In this document: piece by piece, positions 26,835-38,700 of the stretch | How positions within the stretch are numbered: the stretch's first letter is position 1 | Layout: every line of letters begins with the position of its first letter | Assembly (NCBI GenBank): GCA_038380795.1 | Contig: CM076260.1 | Coordinates: 29,112,634-29,176,633, forward strand | Direction of reading: 5' to 3' | Length of the DNA stretch: 64,000 nt | DNA from: Pyrocephalus nanus | Lineage: Eukaryota; Chordata; Aves; Passeriformes; Tyrannidae | The notes under the pieces: model-generated | What the model saw: only the letters and a program-made list of their open reading frames with translations | Database searches by the model: none | What the model was told of the DNA's origin: nothing | Translations under genes and position numbers: made by a program

Positions 26835-27398
26835 TGTTGTGGTGGGGTGACCTTGGCTGGACACCAGGTGCACACCCAGCTGCCCTATTACTCCCGTTCC
26901 CAGTGCGACAGGGGAGAGAGTAAGGTGGGAAAAAACAACTCGTGGATTGGGATAAGGCAGTTTATTTAAAGCAAAAAGTAAAGCTAAGCTTGTGCGTGCA
27001 GAAACAAAAGACAATGGAATTATTCTCTACTTCCCATGAGCAGCGATGGTCGGCCACCTCTGAGAAGGAGGGTGTCAGTACATGTGATGGTTTCTCCACA
27101 GGCAGCCATTAGACAATGAATGCCCCCCCTTCCCGCTGCTTGCCTTAGCTTTTGTATCTAAGCTGATGTCATGTGGTTTGGAATATTCCTTTGGTTGATT
27201 TGGGTCAGCTGGCCTACTTGGTTCCTCTCCCAGGATCTTGGCCTCGACTGAGGAAGGAATGTTACAGTGCTGGTGCTGTGCTCAGCAGTAGCCAAAACAT
27301 CAGTGTGTTATCAACACCCCTGCAGGAACCAATGCAAAGCACAGCACTGTGAGGGCTACTATGGGGAAATGAACTCCAGCTCAGTGAGATGCAATACA
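26835..27398 (-). mobile_element. Avian endogenous-retrovirus solo LTR
   Basis: On the plus strand it starts TGTTGTGGTGGGGTGACC and ends at CAATACA near 27398, TG...CA ends of an LTR read in reverse. Shared blocks with avian LTRs include GGCTGGACACCAGGTGCACA, CTCGTGGATTGGGATAAGGC, GATGTCATGTGGTTTGGAAT, GATTTGGGTCAGCTGGCC, CAGCAGTAGCCAAAACATCA and GTGTTATCAACACC. On the sense (minus) strand a TATA-like GATACAAAAG lies near 27156 and AATAAA near 26960. No clear target-site duplication and no internal viral genes are visible. Confidence 0.85.
26960..26965 (-). terminator. LTR poly(A) signal (AATAAA)
   Basis: TTTATT in GGCAGTTTATTTAAAGC reads AATAAA on the LTR sense strand, followed by the CTGCCTTATCCC block where the R region ends in related LTRs. 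Position is approximate to a few bases. Confidence 0.5.
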
Positions 27399-27617
27399 GC
27401 TGCTTATAAATCTGACTAATACTTGGATTCAAAAACATGGCACCTACTGAATCCAATTAAAGAGACAGTCACCAATTCAAAGGCAGATCACTATTTTTGC
27501 ATATAGACTATTTTGAAAGGAAACAGGACTGGATTGGGAAGAACCTGGAAATTAATGAAATCCTAGAAACAGGAGACACAGCAACATACGCCTAGCACTG
27601 ACCAGTCATCTTGACCA

Positions 27618-27878
27618 GTGAGACCCTCCAAGCCCACATACAACATGAAGCAGCTACATGGTACTGTAAAAAACCAACACCTTCCTGCCAGTAATGTCCA
27701 GACAAGCAGCAATCTCCCCAGTGAGAAGTTAAGGCAGAATGGATATAACTCCGCAAAACTGGGTGTTACAAACAAATCTGTACATGATACAGACAAAGAA
27801 GGAAGTGATAATTATCACAGGTTAAAGTTGAAGATGAAAAATGAACAAAACCCACAAAGAAAGGCGGACATCTGAACA
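27618..27878 (+). other. Unassigned 86-codon open frame downstream of LMBRD1
   Basis: The frame encodes a hydrophilic, Lys/Asn/Ser/Gln-rich product including SSNLPSEKLRQNGYNSAK and SVHDTDKEGSDNYHRLKLK. It begins with GTG immediately after an in-frame stop; the first ATG is nine codons in. The composition resembles a disordered protein segment, but I recognise no family. It could be a decayed retrocopy, a terminal exon or chance. Confidence 0.2.
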
Positions 27879-27884
27879 GCTAAC

Positions 27885-29667
27885 TTTATTTAAATTAGCT
27901 CTTGTAAGTTTTCCACCAGGGCATCCACAAATAAGCATGCTCCAACTTCCTGCCACCCTCTGGATGCAGCTTCCAGACAGTCATCAGGTTCCATCTTTTG
28001 TTTGAGTTACTTGAACTTCTTTTAAATAATTTCCTGCAAGCTTCCCCAATGGTCATATTTAAATAGTATTCAGCTAATACTAGTCAAAGGGAGCTCAGAC
28101 TACCTAATCAAATTGCAGTACCTACTGTCACCTTTTGAATTCATTTGCATCCTTTCAAATGTCTCATTGGCAGCAAATGGATTGATTGGTATTAATTGAG
28201 CAGACCTGACTGTATATTTGTAGCTCATGATAACCTACAGCAGACACTCTTCCAGGTTGCCACAAACATTTATGTTTTTGGAACAGTTGGCACAGAAGGC
28301 TTGTTAAAAGACTTCAGTTTTGTTTGTTCCTTGTAAGAGTCCAAACATCAGTTCCCTATGTTCGCGCATTAACTAAGCAACTCACCTAAGACTTCCTCAA
28401 ATACTGAAGCTTAATTAAAGTTCCGAAGTTCGAGAGCCTGCTGTTCTGAAATACTGCAGGAAGAGGCAGACTGTTCTTGAATAACTTTAGTGTTTGCAAA
28501 CATGCAAACAGGACGTAATAATTCCCCCACATTTTAATAGCTATTTAACAATTAGTCTTGTAAAAAGACTACTTAAGTTGCATTTCCATGGGCTTGCATG
28601 GACTGTAGTGTCCCTCAGGCAGCATTAGAAGCTTAAAACCCTGTATTTGTAAACATTTTCTCTTTCCAAGTCTGTGAAAGGATATCAGAAGATTTTTTTC
28701 CAGTCTTAGAAATATAGCTCAGTAACTATATAGCTAAAATAGGATTACTTTACAAAGACAACATGAATGACAAAAATATTTATGAACTGTGTTTATATAA
28801 ACATACTGCTTGTAAACAAGTTGACAACATTTACATTAAATACTGAGAGAAAACTTCAAACTAGACAATTTGCATTAAAGAGAAAAATGTTAAAAATTAT
28901 TTGCATCTTAATTATTCCATTAGTTATGACTAAATCAGGCACCTGGCAGTTTCAGAACTGAACTGTACTAAAACACTGCAACAGTGCTTCATATTGTAAT
29001 TTACACTAATGATTTCCTCTGACAGAGTAAAAGCCACCTCATAGTTACCTGAGGATTCCCACGATAACTCAGTGGGCATAACAGTATGGAAATTACTTGT
29101 TTTTCATGGACTGGGAACTCACCACCTACGTCAATGTTTTTGGCATTGTAGAGGACAGTCTCTTATTAGCTATAGTTGTGTATGGACATCCCAGAAATAC
29201 CAGCAAAACTAATGCGAAAGTCAAACTCTTCTGAAATATAAATCTTATCCAAATATTTCCAGCAATATTTGCACTGTTTTGCAGGATTTTAGCTAGTATT
29301 ATTTATGAATAAAAAAGTCCTACATGTTAAGCATTAAAGCATTTAACAAAACTTAAGTTAACAGAAAAGCATGATGAATTATTAAATAGTTACAACAGTT
29401 CATCAAATTATACATCAGAAATTTACATACATGTTTAATCATAAAACAATATTTTCTATATATTATTCAAACTCAGCTTCAATATTTTTTCTCATTTAAC
29501 AGTGATACTCAAAGTGATATTCAGGTTTTTTACCCCTTTAAGTGAGCACACTTATTTCCTCTATTTTTTACAGGTGCAAGGATGCTTATTTGGATACAAT
29601 TTCCACATGGGTATGACTTTCAACTAACTTTAAATTACACTTTTTTCATCTTGAAGGCAAAAGGATA
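27885..29667 (-). other. LMBRD1: Presumed LMBRD1 3' UTR / downstream flank
   Basis: The AT-rich sequence after the stop holds no further homologous coding. Candidate polyadenylation signals on the minus strand are ATTAAA at 29434-29439 (about 230 nt past the stop) and AATAAA at 27885-27890 (about 1.8 kb past the stop). Which is used cannot be told from sequence alone. No repeat is recognised in this stretch. Confidence 0.4.
29434..29439 (-). terminator. LMBRD1: Candidate proximal poly(A) signal of LMBRD1 (ATTAAA)
   Basis: TTTAAT on the plus strand reads ATTAAA on the gene strand, about 230 nt after the stop codon. I saw no canonical AATAAA between it and the stop. In AT-rich DNA such a hexamer is common by chance. 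Confidence 0.3.
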
Positions 29668-29787
29668 TCAATGGTAATAAACAGACAGTTCATCATCACT
29701 CATGTCTGAATCATCATCATCCACTTCACCTTCAATGATCGATTTCTTGCCTTTGCAGCATGAAACAATTAATCCAATTAAAAAGAC
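29668..29787 (-). CDS. LMBRD1: LMBRD1 exon 16 (C-terminus and stop)
   Basis: This is 120 nt of coding sequence including the TGA stop at 29668-29670. It encodes VFLIGLIVSCCKGKKSI, the end of the last span and a basic stop-transfer, then an acidic cytosolic tail (EVDDDDSDMSDDE) ending LSVYYH. The intron separating it from exon 15 is only 153 bp (29788-29940). Confidence 0.96.
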   Translation of the reverse strand, partial: VFLIGLIVSCCKGKKSIIEGEVDDDDSDMSDDELSVYYH

Positions 29788-32700
29788 CTGCAAATTTAAA
29801 GTAAGAGTTACTGTTAATTCCATTAAAGGGCATATAAGGGCAATATATGTAAACCAAAATGGCAGGGTGGTGATGCAAATGATGCAATGACAACTACTGT
29901 AAATTATCCAACTTGATTTAGTGATCTCTAAAGTACTTACTGCAATGAATGCCCAGTTCCCAAAGTAATAGGCAGCACTGAAGAACCAAAACTTATGAAG
30001 AAAGAGGTATGTCCGAGTGACAATACACTGATCTAAAATGAAAGGAAATAGTACTGATTAACACAGAAGAAAAAAAATTCAGCTAACCCAAATATAATAG
30101 GATACTAATTTAGCAGTTTTGAAGAGTATTCAGGTCTGCAGAACAATTACACTCCTTAAAGCTCATTGACTCTCCTCTCCCATGAAGGTATAGAAGACCA
30201 TCATTTGTTGTTACAGTGACTGTGACAGGTAACACTAAGTAACAAGTTACACAGGTAACCCCATTATCACTGCGTACAATTTCTCCTGCAGATGTGTCAA
30301 TTATTAACTAGAATCTGTTCAAATGGAACTCGCTTCCCATTTTAGATAAATCATAGCCATAAAGAGATCCAAAGCAGATTCTGGATTAAACATACATTCC
30401 AGGACTCTGAAAAAAAAGATGTTTCTATCAGGATTGCATAAGCTTTGTAAATCAACACCAACTACAATGTTCAGTCATGTACACCAAAAAGCCCCAGGAA
30501 GTACTGAGACTTTTGCAACCCAGATAGCAGAGGCCTTATTTGTACCCAAGACCTAAAAACACGGTTAAACCTCACTTCTCTAATGTGCATTTTTCGATGT
30601 GGCCCCATTTTTCTTTTTTCAGAGTCATATTCTAACAAGATTAAGAATCAATTGCCAAGGCATTTTCAACACTGCAGACAGGTTGCAAGGGACACTGAAC
30701 CTGTGACATTTGAGAGATCATGTCAGGGTGGCCAGCAGGACACATGAGCCAGTTGAACCTCTCTGGCACAAGGAGTGCACTGAGTTTATGCTAAGGCACA
30801 CCATGATTTTTGTCTTTACTTATTATGCTTCAAACCCCACCTAAAGCCCATTTCAGACCAGGAAGTAGTGTCTAAACTTAAACACTCAAGAAAGGAAGCA
30901 ACACAAATTGCCTGTTCTTCCCTCAGTTTGGACCATAGTTTGGAAATATTCCCCAGGTACAGCTGAAGTACAGAACTTCCTGTCTTCTAAAATTCTGAGT
31001 GATATGCTGCTTATATAGTTACATAATTTACCTTTCAGCAGCCATCAAAGTAAGAAATTCAGGTAAAGTGAAGACGCTTCATAATTGCAGATAGTATTGT
31101 CAATACCATATGCAGCTCTCCAGCTGGTTATTTGAATTAAAAACAGCTAAAAGACTTTCAGAGGACTCTTGACAGCAATTGAATTAAACAGGTGATGGTA
31201 AATATTTTAGAATAGTTTGACCTTGAGAAAACATTTCTATCCAATGTGTCACAAGAGCAGCTAACTAATTTTTATCTATTATTTCTGAACTAATGTATTA
31301 TTAAATAGGTCGACATAACACAAGATTCTTAATCAACTTATTTCTCCAATTTAGAAAAAATTATAATCAACAACCTGAATTAAGATAACTACTTGTTATC
31401 CAGAATGATCAGAGAGAATATTACTGGCCCATCTTGATCACAGGGAACAGAAATACACATGGAAAGTTACTAAGCCTCCAATAGATTAACTGCCACCACT
31501 TTAAAAACACAGCATATTATGTAGCGCTGACCAAGGCACAAAGCCAAGATTCAAGATAAAACAATTTTTTAAACAAAGAATGACAAGTACTAATAGTCAT
31601 TACTACCTGAAGAGTCAACTGCTTTTGTTTTCAGTCCACTGATGACTCAGTTTATCAACTAGACAATGTAAGAGATTATACCCTCTGTAAATCCACAGAT
31701 CAAACTAGGAGGAGAGCAGAGACCCAACACACTAGATGGCCATATTTAGGAGACCTATTTTTCAAGTCCATTGAAACAGTCCTCAAAGTTTAACAGAGAC
31801 AGAAGCCCTGCACTTGGAACAAAGAGACACCATGCAACAGTGCAGGCTGGGGGCTGACCAGACACCGCTAAATAATCGGAGAAGGTTCACCATCAGCATA
31901 GGTAAACACTGACTGTGGAAACATTTGCAGCTGGATGGACCTGAGCAACCTGCTGCCCTTGACACTGCCAGGGTGCTGGACCAAACCATCTCTTAAGGTC
32001 CTGTGTGTGCTTGAAATCATTACACAAAGGTAGATGTAGAGATAAAGATCTAACTAACAATGGCATTTTGGATGGAAAACCCAAAGTAAGAATGTCATCC
32101 ACAGACTGATGAAGTTTACATACCCAAATTCAAGCAGAAACTAGTTTTGCTTAAAATATACTCTAAACTACTGCCAAAAGAAAACCTGCATCTTTACTGT
32201 GCTAAAACATGTAAGCACTGCATATTCCAAACCTTAAACGTATTGAAGACATGGCTTCAGGTATCTAAGAACATTTATTTCATACAGCTTTTGCTGCCAA
32301 TTATTCACAAGCTGTGTTGCAAAAAGCAGCTGCTGCTTACAGTTTCTAGGTATGGCTTTGGTCACAGACCAAATTGTTGAGATGGACCAGACAAAGCATG
32401 CTTCAGCAGTCTTCAGATACTAGCAACTATATAAAAAGTTTTGTAATTTCAAGTTTCCCTTTTTGTTTTGTACCTATGATCTCAATCTAATATCTTTATC
32501 AATAATTCATAGTGTTAAGGTCATTCAAGGACTTTCAATGTCCACAGAAGTTAATGTTAATGATTGTACTTCACATATTTCCATAGCTTTCTCTGGAAAC
32601 AGATTCATGGAATAGCAGCAACAGCTACCTGAGTCCCAAACACAGTATTTCTTTGTTTTCTTGTTGGTTAAACAGGGGGAAATGACTATGTGTTTTAGTA

Positions 32701-35700
32701 CCTCTTACTCAGCAGTTTCTACAAAAGTGGTTTCTTGCATATTCTATTTGAGCACATCCCCATTTATTCCATATTCTTCTCTGCTGTGAGATATATTACA
32801 AAAGTATGAGATTACAAAAGTAATAGTAACCTCATTCAGCTGTTCAGTCTGCTTTTGCACTTCACAGTCCTGCTCCTCTGCTGCTGCTACTTCACTGGTT
32901 TCACAAGCTAAACCTTATCTCCCATGCAAAGCTTTTAGAATTTTTGGGCTGTGGCATCCTATACCAGTTATCTTTCCCCTAGTTAACTTCTCCCAGAAAT
33001 TGCTTAAATCTTCAATTCATCACTCAGCTTTCACAATAACACAAGTATCAAAGAGCTTTACCACCACTTGCTTCAAGGTTAACTCTGCAACAAATTTACA
33101 TCTCTGATCTCTTTTCAGACTGGAAAGTACACTGGAAGACACTCTACTCACACATAGCAACGATCTGAAAATATCTCCCAACTGGTTGTATGTAGCTACA
33201 ATAGCTGCCCACTTAAGGAGATGTGAATCACTAAGCTTCCAACATTTCAAGCTGACAGCACTTTGAAGCACTACAGTGCACTATAAGCATGAGAATCAAA
33301 CCACTCAGATGTTAAACAACAGTTTGCAGATCTTAAAAGACTGTAGACAGCTATGTCTAACATACATGCACAAAAAGCTGCCTGCTGTCAATTCCCAGTT
33401 GTTTGGCTTTGGTGTGGACTTTCTTTGCTTAGCTGGAAGTGGTAGTGAGATGGCACCTAAAACAGACTCAGAGACCAAAAGTCTAGCTGGATAAAGTCTA
33501 GTCCAAAAAGCTACCTTATTCAACAAAAGCTGCTCAATAGTTTTGGAACCGAATCCTGACAAAGCAAAAGATTTAGCAGGCTAAGGAGGAGCCAGGAACT
33601 TGGAAGCCAAGGAGTAATGAAGAGCCTGGAAAAGCTATTAGGGACAAGCTATCATTTAGAAGGCAAACTGCTTTTTTCAGTGCTTCAAGCTGCAGATAAT
33701 TTGTGATATGAGACTTCACATGGTGTATCTGCAAATCAAGCACAACCTGATATAAAACTAAACATCCAGAAAAGTGATGTAATCAATGTAAATAAGTCTG
33801 GTTTTATAACAGTCAGATCTGATTTTGTAACAACGGTTACAAGCCTGGATAACCAACAGCTATTTGCAGTTACTTTACACTACATGAACAATTGCAACAG
33901 CCACACAACTTCTTGATGATAATTACACATTATGAATGTTTACACTAAATGGATTGAGAATTTGCCAGTCCCATCAGGGCTAGCAGGGCTTTATAGCATA
34001 AAGAAGCTTCCAGTAAGAACCTCCAAGATTCTGTGCTGAAAAAGAAAAAAGTTTCTGAATGCTAAATAACAAGAACCACATCCTACTGAGCAATCTGGGT
34101 CACATAACTATTTTTTCCAACAGTCAGATTTAAACAAAGTAACTTGGATGAACAGGATTTGAATTCATGTATGAATGCAGGGTTTTGCTGTAGAAAGAGA
34201 GTTCTAGATCTATAATCAACCAAGCACAAACATAAAAGTTTTCACCAGTTCCCTCTATACACTCAAAGAGTCTATCAGTCCTCTTTTGGCCATTTTAAAT
34301 TTGGAGTTCACCTTCACACAGTTATGGCATTATAATGCAAAACTGCACCTAGCTATAAGGCTTCTATTTCAGTTTCTTTACAGAGATTCTGTGAGGGTGC
34401 CAAGATTTGCATGTATTAACAGACTAGGTGAAAACCATTTAATGAGATTTGAAGAGCTAAACCTGTTAATCTCATTTTTCATAATTTTAAAGGATAAGTT
34501 GATTTTAATGTTTATTAAATATCTTCAAGTGAAGAAAATACTAATTCTACAAGGCCATGTGTATAGTGCAAAGGTACAGCATTAGCCAGTAACTTAGATC
34601 TGAAGCCATGTTAATTCCCATGAGATAATACCCACTTTCTACAGGGAAGCAATAAACACCTGGTTCAGCCTGCTGAAGAAAAGTGTTCTGGGTGTTTTTA
34701 TTGGAACTCAACACCTTTTGAAACACTGTGTACAAACACTGGCCAGATGTGTTTAAACACAAGCCATAATTGTTACTTCTTGCCTTTAAAATGCTAACTT
34801 AAATCTGAACTTCTGCATTTCCTGAGCCTCCCTTCAGGAACTAAAAGCAAACTACTCTTATTTTAAAGAGCTAGCTAGTGACAAGCGACCAAGGCAATAC
34901 CCTAAGGATGAACACAGATGCAAAATTTCAGAAAGCAAGCAGTGGACAGCATAACCTATCATTTCCATACTAATCAAAACCTTTTGTCATATGATTTCTG
35001 CTGAATGCAGTCATACTGTCTTCAGATTATTACTTAAAGAAGAATGTATCCTGTGGAAAGAAGAATTCCTTGTTTTCCCTATCCTGAGATAATGCTACAT
35101 GAAAAGAACTTGGAAAATGGGAAGAAGATACTTCAACAGAATTATCTTGATCTCTTTATATCCGTACAGAGTACCTCATATTCTGTCTGCTGACAGAAGT
35201 ATTTACAAGCAGCTGACACTCAAAAAAGCATTTAAACAAAGCAGAGCAACTTTGCATGCTGGAATGCCTTCCTTATTCTCTGGAGAAGAAAAAACAATTT
35301 ATGACTATGATTAAAGAGCCAAAAGACCCAATGCCAAGTTCTTTTAAATAAGAAGCTGGATATGAATTTGTGAATTTTTTTTTCCCCTCAATGATACTCT
35401 GAAAACAACACCTTTATTCCTGTCTTCTTTAGACACAATTTAGGATACATTTGGCTGTAATCCAGTCAGGTTTCTCCCTCATGGTTCAGAAAGGATTTGC
35501 CCAGTCCAAGTGTGATTCATCCAGCTTAGCTGCAGGACATGTCTTAGTGAAAAAGACCATCTCCATGAATTGATCCTTTCTAATTCTATTGGGCAAACCA
35601 TATTTGAAGACAGACAGGAAACATGTGTATGAAGTGTCACTAGCTACAGTTATAGATCACCGTTTAAATTTTCTGCATGGCTGTTCTTGAGCATGTTATG

Positions 35701-38700
35701 GAGTGAGTTTATCAGCTGTCCGCACCAAGATAATTTGATTACACCATCAGAATTAGCTTCTAACATTTCATTGAAAATATTTCCAACACATGCTGCAATT
35801 AACGTTTCTCAGTGACTGAAAGATGTGGTGGAATTGCTACTTAGCCAAATATGACACCTTCTTTTGTTAAGAGAACTGCCTTGATTAAAAAGGCAGTTTT
35901 GTAGACAGTGTTGGTAGGTTTCTTACTCAAAGGGTTCATTACTTGCTTTTAACAATGGATGTATACCCCTCAATGCTTTGCAAGGAGCTTCAAATCTTGT
36001 TCCAAAGTACTGATAATATCAGAGCATTTTACTTGACTGTTGGGCTTAAATCCAAGAGGAAATAAAAGCAGCACGTAGATCCAAGAAGGAAGCGTGCAAT
36101 TACTTTACTGCCATTTAACATTTCAGAGTATTTAGGAAATGCAGCCTCATCTCTCTCCAGTTATGATTACTTGGAGGGAGAAGCGGGGTAGTTCATATCT
36201 GTCCACAGTGGTAGACTGCAGAAAAAATTGCAGGAATTGATGTATCTACAACTGAGTGTCAACAAACAATGCACTACAAAGATATTTATGGCACTCTTAG
36301 CTGCTCATGTTGTTTAAAGCTGCCAAACAGGGCTTTCTGTTGTCAGACCTGCACCATTGTGCTTATTTATATAGAGTACTTATGGTTGTAGAGGACTTCA
36401 CTAGCGTTATGCACAAGTAGAGACTCAGGGGAAAGTATTAGTAAGGTCATTCACTAAAGTGAAAGGAAACTGGACAAAGTCATCACTAAAATCATCATTT
36501 AGGCTTTATATGAAACATTTTGTAACTCTGCAAATTAATTAATTTAAAACAACAATTTGCAAGTCATACAGCTCTTCATACAAAATTAATAATATTGAAG
36601 GTTCTGGGCAATTTGCTTTTAGTTTCTCTTTGCATGTCTCCCGATTTCTCTAAAGGAGAAACAAAGAATATGCTTCGGTTTTAGCATTTGTCTTAGGGGC
36701 TCCTTTCCAGCTTGAGCAATGTTTACATCTAATCTTTTTTCTGGCTAAAATAAAGCCTGGGGTCCTGAACTTCTCGACTTCTAGCTAAGAAGTGTTTTAG
36801 AAGGCGGCACAGATCTAGTTAACACAGTAAGACCTCAGTTCAAAGCCTTTGAAACTGAGATAATCCTTCTTTCCCACTTTACATGTAGCTCCAAGTCAGT
36901 GTGGGCCTATGATAAACGCCCAGCAGATAAACTGTACCCAGCATTTAGCAGGCGTTGGGTAAGGCTCATTTCACCAGTGAAAGAACTGAGAGAATCCAAG
37001 GGGGACTCATAACATGTTATGCATTTAAGGTGCATGATGCTTAAAAAAAAAAAAAAAAAGTGGGGGGTTGTTTTTGTCCAGAACAGGGTAGAGAGTGTTT
37101 ATCAGATATCATAACTAAGATTGGGAAAAAGCTTTTATATAGCCTTGCAGCTGAGTCATTGCTTATTTACATTAAATCTCATTAACCAGCGGCTAAACCC
37201 ATACCAAGCTTTCAGTGCATTAGTCCAGGTGAAAGTCTTAATCAAATAACTGAACTCCTTTGCTTGACCCTATGCTCAACTGAACTGTGGGCCCAACAGT
37301 TCAGCTGGCATTAGGCCTTGGAAACAACAATCAAAGGAGATATTTGTCCAACTGCATCAAACACTGAAAATTAAAGTCTTGCCTATAACAAATTTATTAA
37401 ATTTGCTGCTCCAGAAGACTACTTAAAAAGCTTTTAAAAAGTCTAATTTAACCAGAACACATAACTCTTGCACAAGATGTTAAAATATAACTAAAAAAAA
37501 AAAGATACTTTGAGTTGTAATATGCATCCTACCCTATTATTTTTTGGCTTCTGCAGCCTTTGGCACAGTATAAAAGATTCACCTCCTGCATACCAGGAGT
37601 AGAGACGAGTTTTGCTGCATGAAAGCAGGCAATATAGTGCTAAAACACTACAAATTATATATCTAGCTATAAATACTTGAGAGTACATTTTTATAAGATG
37701 GCATTTTAACTGCCTTAAGTTTCCCCAGGAAGTGTAATTGTCCTTTTGACCAAGCCAGACACTGGTTTGAAATACATCTGTAGGAAACACTTGTCCATTA
37801 CAGCCTGGAGTTTTAACAACATCAAAATTTTTGAGAGCATTAACTGTGAGAAGAAAACTCAAGTCTATTCTACCACCTCAGACAGAAAAAAAAAAATCTA
37901 CTTAGCAACAGTAAGCAGAGATCGTATCTATAACATCTGAATACTCAATAACACAGCATTGCTATAAGCTGATTTATCAGCACAGACAATAAAAGGTCAT
38001 AGTTTGTTTCATGTTTAAGGAAAAATACCTGTTAAAATTAACTCAGTTTAAACAGAACAAAATAAAGTGCAGAGAAGACAAATCAATATTTGTATTTAGT
38101 TCCAGTTTGATGATTTACATAAACCAGAAAAGGCAATTCAAACTGCGTTTGACCAACCTTTATAGTAAGTTAAAGTTAATTGCATCTCTTTTTGCCCATG
38201 TCCAATACTCTTAAAAATAAGGAAAATTGAATTAAAAAGTATAGTTTCTACCTTTGGAATAAGTTTCACTTGTTAAGATACCATCTGATCACAGAAAAGA
38301 ATAGCATCTAAACCAGTTTTTTTCATTAGTTTTATTATTAGGTATTACAAATGGCAGGTATTTCAAGGCAAACACTAGATTTTCACTTTCTAAAACTGAC
38401 TGGATAAAATAGTGAATAAAGTGTCTTCACTAACACAAATTTTTTTTTAGTATTACAAAATAAAATTTTCTTTCATTTATAAAAACACTCAAATGGCCTG
38501 ACTATCATCTGCAGTTAATACAACTCCACTATAGCCTCTTTCTCAACACATTAATATTCACATTTAGGAAATACCCATCCATCTTCTACTTACACTAGGT
38601 TAGCACAGGACAGCATATCAACACCTTCTTCACCTCTTCCCTATTAAGAAGGGGGAATATGACTCGAAGATCTTGACTGCAACAGCACGTTAATGATGAC

